NCBI RefSeq assembly: GCF_018130505.1 | Contig: NZ_JAFCKH010000001.1 | Span: 884,181 to 948,180, forward strand | DNA length: 64,000 bases | DNA from: Bradyrhizobium tropiciagri | Lineage (GTDB): Bacteria > Pseudomonadota > Alphaproteobacteria > Rhizobiales > Xanthobacteraceae | Direction: 5' to 3' | Part shown: piece by piece, positions 59,660 through 64,000 of the stretch | Numbering within the stretch: position 1 is the stretch's first letter | Layout of the letters: each line of letters starts with the position of its first letter | Notes under the pieces: model-generated | Seen by the model: the letters and a program-made list of their open reading frames with translations, nothing else | The model's database searches: none | Told to the model about the DNA's origin: nothing | Made by a program: the position numbers and the translations under genes

Positions 59660-60742
59660 ATGAGGAAACATCCAGCGAAACCTTCAGGGCTGTCGCGCCG
59701 CGATCTGCTGAAGGGCACCGGCGCGGTGCTGGCAGGCGCCGCGCTGTCGACCCGCGTCATGGCCGCTGCGCCCGCGGCCGAACCGGTCACGCCGGCGCTG
59801 ATCGACGCCGCGAAGAAAGAAGGGCAGGTCGTTTATTATACCTCGACCGACCTGCCGGTCGCCGAGAAGCTGGCGAGGGCGTTCGAGGCGAAATATCCGG
59901 GAATTGCCGTGCGCGTCGAGCGCACCGGCGCGGAGCGCGTGTTCCAGCGGATCGGCCAGGAGTATTCCAGCAACATTCACGCGGTCGATGTCGTCAACTC
60001 GTCGGACGCGGCGCATTTCATCGTGTGGAAACGCGACGGCATCCTGGCGCCCTACGTTCCAGAGGATGTCGCCAAATTCTATCCGGACGAGCATCGCGAC
60101 GCCGACGGCCAGTTCGCGAGCTTCCGCGTCTGGCTGTCGATCATCGCCTACAACACCAGCCTGGTGAAGGCCGAGGAGGCGCCGAAGAGCTTTGCCGATC
60201 TGCTCGATCCCAAATGGAAGGGCAAGATCGTCAAGGCGCATCCCGGCTACAGCGGCACCATCATGACCGCGACCTATCAGATGCAGCGCGATCTCGGCTG
60301 GGGCTATTTCGAGAAGCTGGCGAAGCAGAACATCATGCAGGTGCAGTCCTCGACCGATCCGCCGAAGAAGCTCGATCTCGGCGAGCGCGCGGTGATGGCG
60401 GACGGCAACGAATACAACATCTTCCAGATGAAGGAGGCGGGCCGCCCGGTCGAGCCGGTCTATGCCAGCGAAGGCTCTCCGATCATCGTCGGCCCGAACG
60501 GCATCTTCAAGGATTGCCCGCACCCGAATGCCGCGCGGCTGTTTCAGTCGTTCGCGCTCGGGCGCGAGGGACAGCAGCTCAACATCGATTTCGGCGGCCT
60601 GCGTTCGGTGCACGCGCAGGCCCAGGAAAAAGCGGGACGCAGGCCGCTGAAGGAGATCAAGACGATGAAGGACGACGCCGCCGCGGTGGAGCGGGAAGGC
60701 GAGCAGATCAAGGCACGCTACACGCGCATCTTCCGCGTTTGA
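59660..60742 (+). CDS. ABC transporter substrate-binding protein, Fe(III)-type fold, orphan
   Basis: A 360-residue periplasmic protein with a Tat signal (LSRRDLLKGTGAVLAGAALS). The mature part shows EGQVVYYTSTDLPVAEKLAR, FEAKYPGIAVRVERTG and FADLLDPKWKGKIVKAHPG, the pattern of iron- and phosphonate-type binding proteins. No permease or ATPase gene is adjacent; the next gene is a convergent RTX protein. It may share a transporter encoded elsewhere. The ATG follows GGGGAACAAG. Confidence 0.9.
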   Translation: MRKHPAKPSGLSRRDLLKGTGAVLAGAALSTRVMAAAPAAEPVTPALIDAAKKEGQVVYYTSTDLPVAEKLARAFEAKYPGIAVRVERTGAERVFQRIGQEYSSNIHAVDVVNSSDAAHFIVWKRDGILAPYVPEDVAKFYPDEHRDADGQFASFRVWLSIIAYNTSLVKAEEAPKSFADLLDPKWKGKIVKAHPGYSGTIMTATYQMQRDLGWGYFEKLAKQNIMQVQSSTDPPKKLDLGERAVMADGNEYNIFQMKEAGRPVEPVYASEGSPIIVGPNGIFKDCPHPNAARLFQSFALGREGQQLNIDFGGLRSVHAQAQEKAGRRPLKEIKTMKDDAAAVEREGEQIKARYTRIFRV

Positions 60743-60785
60743 CGGCCGTGGCCATCACGCGTGATGTCGCGCGCCGCGTTCCAGA

Positions 60786-62057
60786 CTACACGAGGATGAA
60801 ATCGCTGTGGTCGAACATCGTGGTGCTGCCGGCGGCGATGAAGAGTGAGGTCGGTGCCGCCGCGCCGGCCGATCCGTCGGCATCGAACATGACACGCGTC
60901 GCCGGCACGCCGGTGCTGCCGAAGGCCGCGATCGGCTGAAACGTCAGCACGCCGTTGGTGAAGGGATCGGCGCCGATTGGCCCGAGCCCGGCAAGCAATT
61001 GCGAGACGTCGATCTTGTCGCCCTCGGCGTGGCTGAAGTCGTGGATGAGATCCTGGCCATCGTTCGCGGTCGTGAAGACGAAACGATCGGCGCCGGTACC
61101 GCCGGCCAGCTCATCGCCGCCGAGCCCGCCGGTCAGCGTATCGTTGCCGGCACCGCCTGCGAGGATGTCGTTGCCGGCGCCGCCGATCACCGTGTCGTTG
61201 CCGCCGGCGGCGTACACCGTCGACCCGGTGCCGAGGACACGGATGACGTTGGCGAGATCGTTGCCGGTGAACGATCCGTAGCCGCGCTGGATGTCGAGGT
61301 CTTCGACATTGGCGGGCAGCAAGAACACGTCCAGCGTGGTCTGCACCGTGTCGTGGCCTTCGTTGGGTTGTTCGATGATGGTGGTGGCTGAACTCTTGAC
61401 GATGTACACATCGTCTCCCGTGCCGCCTTCCAGGAGGTTCGTCCCGTCGCCGCCGTCATCGAGCCTGTCGTTGCCGCCGAGGCCGACGAGGTGATCGTTG
61501 CCGACATTTCCCTGAATGAAATTGTCGAGGTCGTTGCCGGTCCCGTTGAAATTGCCGCTGCCGGAATATCGCAGATCCTCGATGTTGTCGCGCAGCGTCA
61601 TCTGCGTGAGCGTGGTCAGGACCGTGTCGTGACCCTCGTTGGCGAATTCGATCAGCGTGTCGCCAGGATTCTCGACGATGTAGGTGTCGTCTCCGGTGCC
61701 GCCTTGAAGCGCATTGCCCAGGCCGCCGGCGCCATAGAGGATGTCGTTGCCGCCAAAGCCGATCAGGTAGTCGTTGCCGATGCCGCCCTGGATCCAGTTG
61801 TCGCCGGCATTGCCCATGCCGATGAAATCCGCGGTCCCCGTGAACACCAGTTTTTCGATATTGGCTGCGAGCAGGACGTAGGTCGCGCTGGTGTACAGCG
61901 TGTCGTAACCTTCGTTCGGCTGCTCGACCAGCGTGTTGGAGGTGTTGTTGCTGTAGTAGATGTCATTGCCGATGCCGCCGACCAGGGTATTCGACCCGCT
62001 GCCTGCGGTCAGGGTATCGTTGCCGTCCTGTCCGTAGAGCGTGTTGGTGCCGGAGCC
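60786..62057. repeat. Duplicated RTX segment, copy B
   Basis: This segment matches 62729-64000 base for base with only scattered differences (for example around 61316-61395 and 61550-61565). At protein level about seven to nine of some 350 residues differ. The left edge of the match lies within a few bases of the stop codon. Confidence 0.9.
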
Positions 62058-62690
62058 GCCGGTCAGCGTGTCATTGCCCGTGCCGCCCAACACGAGGATC
62101 GGGGTTGTCGCCGCATGTGCGTCCACGACATCGTTCCCGGATCCGGTATCGACATAGACCTGGCCGGTCAGGCCGGTCGATGACAGATCCCCGATCGTCA
62201 CCAGATCTACTGTGAAATAGGAGATGGGGTAGAAGGATTGAGGCGCTTCCGCACGGGTGGCAATGAAGTTGAAATTTTCAACCGACTTCAGCGTGACCGT
62301 CGAATACTCGGTGCCGCTGATAACTGGCGCGCCATAGTTGTCCCAACCTTGCGAGCGTGTGAACAACGCGGACCCGTCGCTGCCGGCATGCAGCTCATAG
62401 GCCATGACGTAGGTGTCGCTATTTCGTCCGTTCAAGGTCGCGAGATAGTCGGCGTTGACCTGGAACGTATCGTTGCCCGCTCCTCCATCGACGACGTCGG
62501 CGCCATCGCCAACTCCCATGCCACCGTCAATGGGGCCGCCGGGGCTGGTTGTTCCGTGTCCGCCGTAGAAGGTGAAGAGGTCGTTGCCGCCGAAGCCGAA
62601 CAGATAGTCGTCGCCCTTCTTGCCGACGACCTGATCATCCGAATCGGTCCCGTTGAGATTGTCGGGACCGTCGGTGCCTTCAATATACAT
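60786..62690 (-). CDS. RTX calcium-binding protein, copy B
   Basis: A 634-residue acidic protein made largely of calcium-binding nonapeptides (for example GGTGNDTLTGGSGTNTLYGQ and GGAGNDILAGGAGNDTLTGG) separated by segments such as TLIEFANEGHDTVLTTLTQM. The C-terminal 80 residues (DGQDLIHDFSHAEGDKIDVS) resemble the serralysin-type end domain that guides type I secretion. There is no signal peptide. The ATG follows GGAGAAGTGA. It starts 38 bases after the stop of a near-identical gene, so the two probably form one transcript. Its N-terminal 200 residues are partly unique to this copy as far as the window shows. Confidence 0.88.
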   Translation of the reverse strand: MYIEGTDGPDNLNGTDSDDQVVGKKGDDYLFGFGGNDLFTFYGGHGTTSPGGPIDGGMGVGDGADVVDGGAGNDTFQVNADYLATLNGRNSDTYVMAYELHAGSDGSALFTRSQGWDNYGAPVISGTEYSTVTLKSVENFNFIATRAEAPQSFYPISYFTVDLVTIGDLSSTGLTGQVYVDTGSGNDVVDAHAATTPILVLGGTGNDTLTGGSGTNTLYGQDGNDTLTAGSGSNTLVGGIGNDIYYSNNTSNTLVEQPNEGYDTLYTSATYVLLAANIEKLVFTGTADFIGMGNAGDNWIQGGIGNDYLIGFGGNDILYGAGGLGNALQGGTGDDTYIVENPGDTLIEFANEGHDTVLTTLTQMTLRDNIEDLRYSGSGNFNGTGNDLDNFIQGNVGNDHLVGLGGNDRLDDGGDGTNLLEGGTGDDVYIVKSSATTIIEQPNEGHDTVQTTLDVFLLPANVEDLDIQRGYGSFTGNDLANVIRVLGTGSTVYAAGGNDTVIGGAGNDILAGGAGNDTLTGGLGGDELAGGTGADRFVFTTANDGQDLIHDFSHAEGDKIDVSQLLAGLGPIGADPFTNGVLTFQPIAAFGSTGVPATRVMFDADGSAGAAAPTSLFIAAGSTTMFDHSDFILV

Positions 62691-62728
62691 TCACTTCTCC
62701 AAATCAGCGGAGGGGGCGGAGCCTGCAA

Positions 62729-64000
62729 TTAAACGAGGATGAAATCGCTGTGGTCGAACATCGCGGTGCTGCCGGCTGCGATGAAGAGTGAGGTCGGTGC
62801 CGCCGCGCCGGCCGATCCGTCGGCATCGAACGTGACACGCGTCGCCGGCACGCCGGTGCTGCCGAAGGCCGCGATCGGCTGAAACGTCAGCACGCCGTTG
62901 GTGAAGGGATCGGCGCCGATCGGCCCGAGCCCGGCTAGCAATTGCGAGACGTCGATCTTGTCGCCCTCGGCGTGGCTGAAGTCGTGGATGAGATCCTGGC
63001 CATCGTTCGCGGTCGTGAAGACGAAACGATCGGCGCCGGTACCGCCGGCCAGCTCATCGCCGCCGAGCCCGCCGGTCAGCGTATCGTTGCCGGCACCGCC
63101 TGCGAGGATGTCGTTGCCGGCGCCGCCGATCACCGTGTCGTTGCCGCCGGCGGCGTACACCGTCGACCCGGTGCCGAGGACACGGATGACGTTGGCGAGA
63201 TCGTTGCCGGTGAACGATCCGTAGCCGCGCTGGATGTCGAGGTCTTCGACATTGGCGGGCAGCACGAATACGTCCAGCGTGGTCTGCACCGTGTCGTGGC
63301 CTTCATTGGCCTGTTCGATGACGGTGGTGGCCGAGCTCTTGACGATGTACACATCGTCGCCGGTGCCGCCTTCCAGGAGGTTCGTCCCGTCGCCGCCGTC
63401 GTCGAGCCTGTCGTTGCCGCCGAGGCCGACGAGGTGATCGTTGCCGACATTTCCCTGAATGAAATTGTCGAGGTCGTTGCCGGTCCCGCTGAAATTGCCG
63501 GTCCCCGAATATCGCAGATCCTCGATATTGTCGCGCAGCGTCATCTGCGTGAGCGTGGTCAGGACCGTGTCGTGACCCTCGTTGGCGAATTCGATCAGCG
63601 TGTCGCCAGGATTCTCGACGATGTAGGTGTCGTCTCCGGTGCCGCCTTGAAGCGCATTGCCCAGGCCGCCGGCGCCATAGAGGATGTCGTTGCCGCCAAA
63701 GCCGATCAGGTAGTCGTTGCCGATGCCGCCCTGGATCCAGTTGTCGCCGGCATTGCCCATGCCGATGAAATCCGCGGTCCCCGTGAACACCAGTTTTTCG
63801 ATATTGGCTGCGAGCAGGACGTAGGTCGCGCTGGTGTACAGCGTGTCGTAACCTTCGTTCGGCTGCTCGACCAGCGTGTTGGAGGTGTTGTTGCTGTAGT
63901 AGATGTCATTGCCGATGCCGCCGACCAGGGTATTCGACCCGCTGCCTGCGGTCAGGGTATCGTTGCCGTCCTGTCCGTAGAGCGTGTTGGTGCCGGAGCC
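62729..64000 (-). CDS. RTX calcium-binding protein, copy A (5' part outside window)
   Basis: The frame is open from the right edge of the window to the stop at 62729, giving at least 423 residues; the true start lies beyond position 64000. The product is almost identical to the C-terminal two thirds of copy B: RTX nonapeptides, TLIEFANEGHDTVLTTLTQM-type linkers and the secretion-type end DGQDLIHDFSHAEGDKIDVS. Differences include VIEQANEGHD for IIEQPNEGHD and TGNFSGTG for SGNFNGTG. It is upstream of copy B in the direction of transcription with a 38-base gap. Surface attachment is a plausible role. Confidence 0.88.
   Translation of the reverse strand, partial: GSGTNTLYGQDGNDTLTAGSGSNTLVGGIGNDIYYSNNTSNTLVEQPNEGYDTLYTSATYVLLAANIEKLVFTGTADFIGMGNAGDNWIQGGIGNDYLIGFGGNDILYGAGGLGNALQGGTGDDTYIVENPGDTLIEFANEGHDTVLTTLTQMTLRDNIEDLRYSGTGNFSGTGNDLDNFIQGNVGNDHLVGLGGNDRLDDGGDGTNLLEGGTGDDVYIVKSSATTVIEQANEGHDTVQTTLDVFVLPANVEDLDIQRGYGSFTGNDLANVIRVLGTGSTVYAAGGNDTVIGGAGNDILAGGAGNDTLTGGLGGDELAGGTGADRFVFTTANDGQDLIHDFSHAEGDKIDVSQLLAGLGPIGADPFTNGVLTFQPIAAFGSTGVPATRVTFDADGSAGAAAPTSLFIAAGSTAMFDHSDFILV
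62729..64000. repeat. Duplicated RTX segment, copy A
   Basis: Partner of 60786-62057 at a constant offset of 1943 bases, without insertions or deletions over the 1272 bases visible. The match runs to the window edge, so the full length of the duplication is not known. Confidence 0.9.

Noticed and set aside
60786-64000. Possible CRISPR array or tandem satellite
   Set aside because: The short repeats encode GGxGxDxL calcium-binding motifs in a continuous reading frame; there are no spacers.

Overview
The window is a high-GC, gene-dense chromosomal segment of an alphaproteobacterium. It is most likely Bradyrhizobium or a close relative in the Hyphomicrobiales. The grounds are inferential: many acyl-CoA and CaiB-type genes, several Bug/TctC and Liv-type uptake proteins, an OpgC homologue, a GcrA-like protein and a phasin. 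No rRNA or tRNA gene, CRISPR array or intact insertion sequence was seen.

Layout. 1-3.8 kb: end of a branched-chain-type ABC transporter, then a CoA-transferase, an enoyl-CoA hydratase and a thiolase, reading as one acyl-CoA degradation operon. 3.8-7.6 kb (minus): a DUF4173-type membrane protein with a CreB/CreC-like two-component system. 7.9-10.3 kb: a membrane-anchored GH3 enzyme facing an OpgC glucan acyltransferase. 10.5-12.9 kb: a cryptic-prophage-like immunity region with an S24 repressor, twin operators and a divergent GcrA-like gene. 13.1-15.1 kb: a GFA-family protein and a second CaiB-type gene. 15.7-18.8 kb (minus): a coupled four-gene operon (GNAT-like, MFS, YqcI/YcgG, cupin) divergent from a GlxA-type regulator. 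20-21.5 kb: an FMN-dependent 2-hydroxy-acid dehydrogenase and two small genes.

21.9-26.4 kb: a large RTX protein with six 49-residue repeats, divergent from two tandem AraC paralogues. 26.5-29.7 kb: a phasin, small membrane proteins, a duplicated promoter-like element with a terminator, and a prophage scar (terminase fragment, small membrane protein, GNAT). 29.9-44.2 kb: a large catabolic island with a two-component flavin monooxygenase, TetR regulator, PuuE-like deacetylase, LLM monooxygenase, three-subunit molybdenum hydroxylase, complete Liv-type importer and zinc alcohol dehydrogenase. This looks like a route for taking up and opening an unknown, possibly N-heterocyclic, compound. 44.4-48.9 kb: an ABC importer coupled to a GpdQ-like phosphodiesterase.

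49-50.9 kb: small genes and a Crp/Fnr regulator. 50.9-59.5 kb (minus): an organic-acid uptake cluster with a TRAP transporter, GntR regulator, cyclase-family hydrolase, Tat-exported amidohydrolase, two Bug proteins and a ModA-like protein without a signal peptide, followed by an orphan ABC binding protein on the plus strand. 60.8-64 kb: two adjacent RTX calcium-binding proteins whose shared parts are nearly identical, a recent tandem duplication cut by the window edge.

The strongest candidates for new biology are the YqcI/YcgG operon, the 30-44 kb catabolic island and the prophage-like switch with operators placed inside both promoters.
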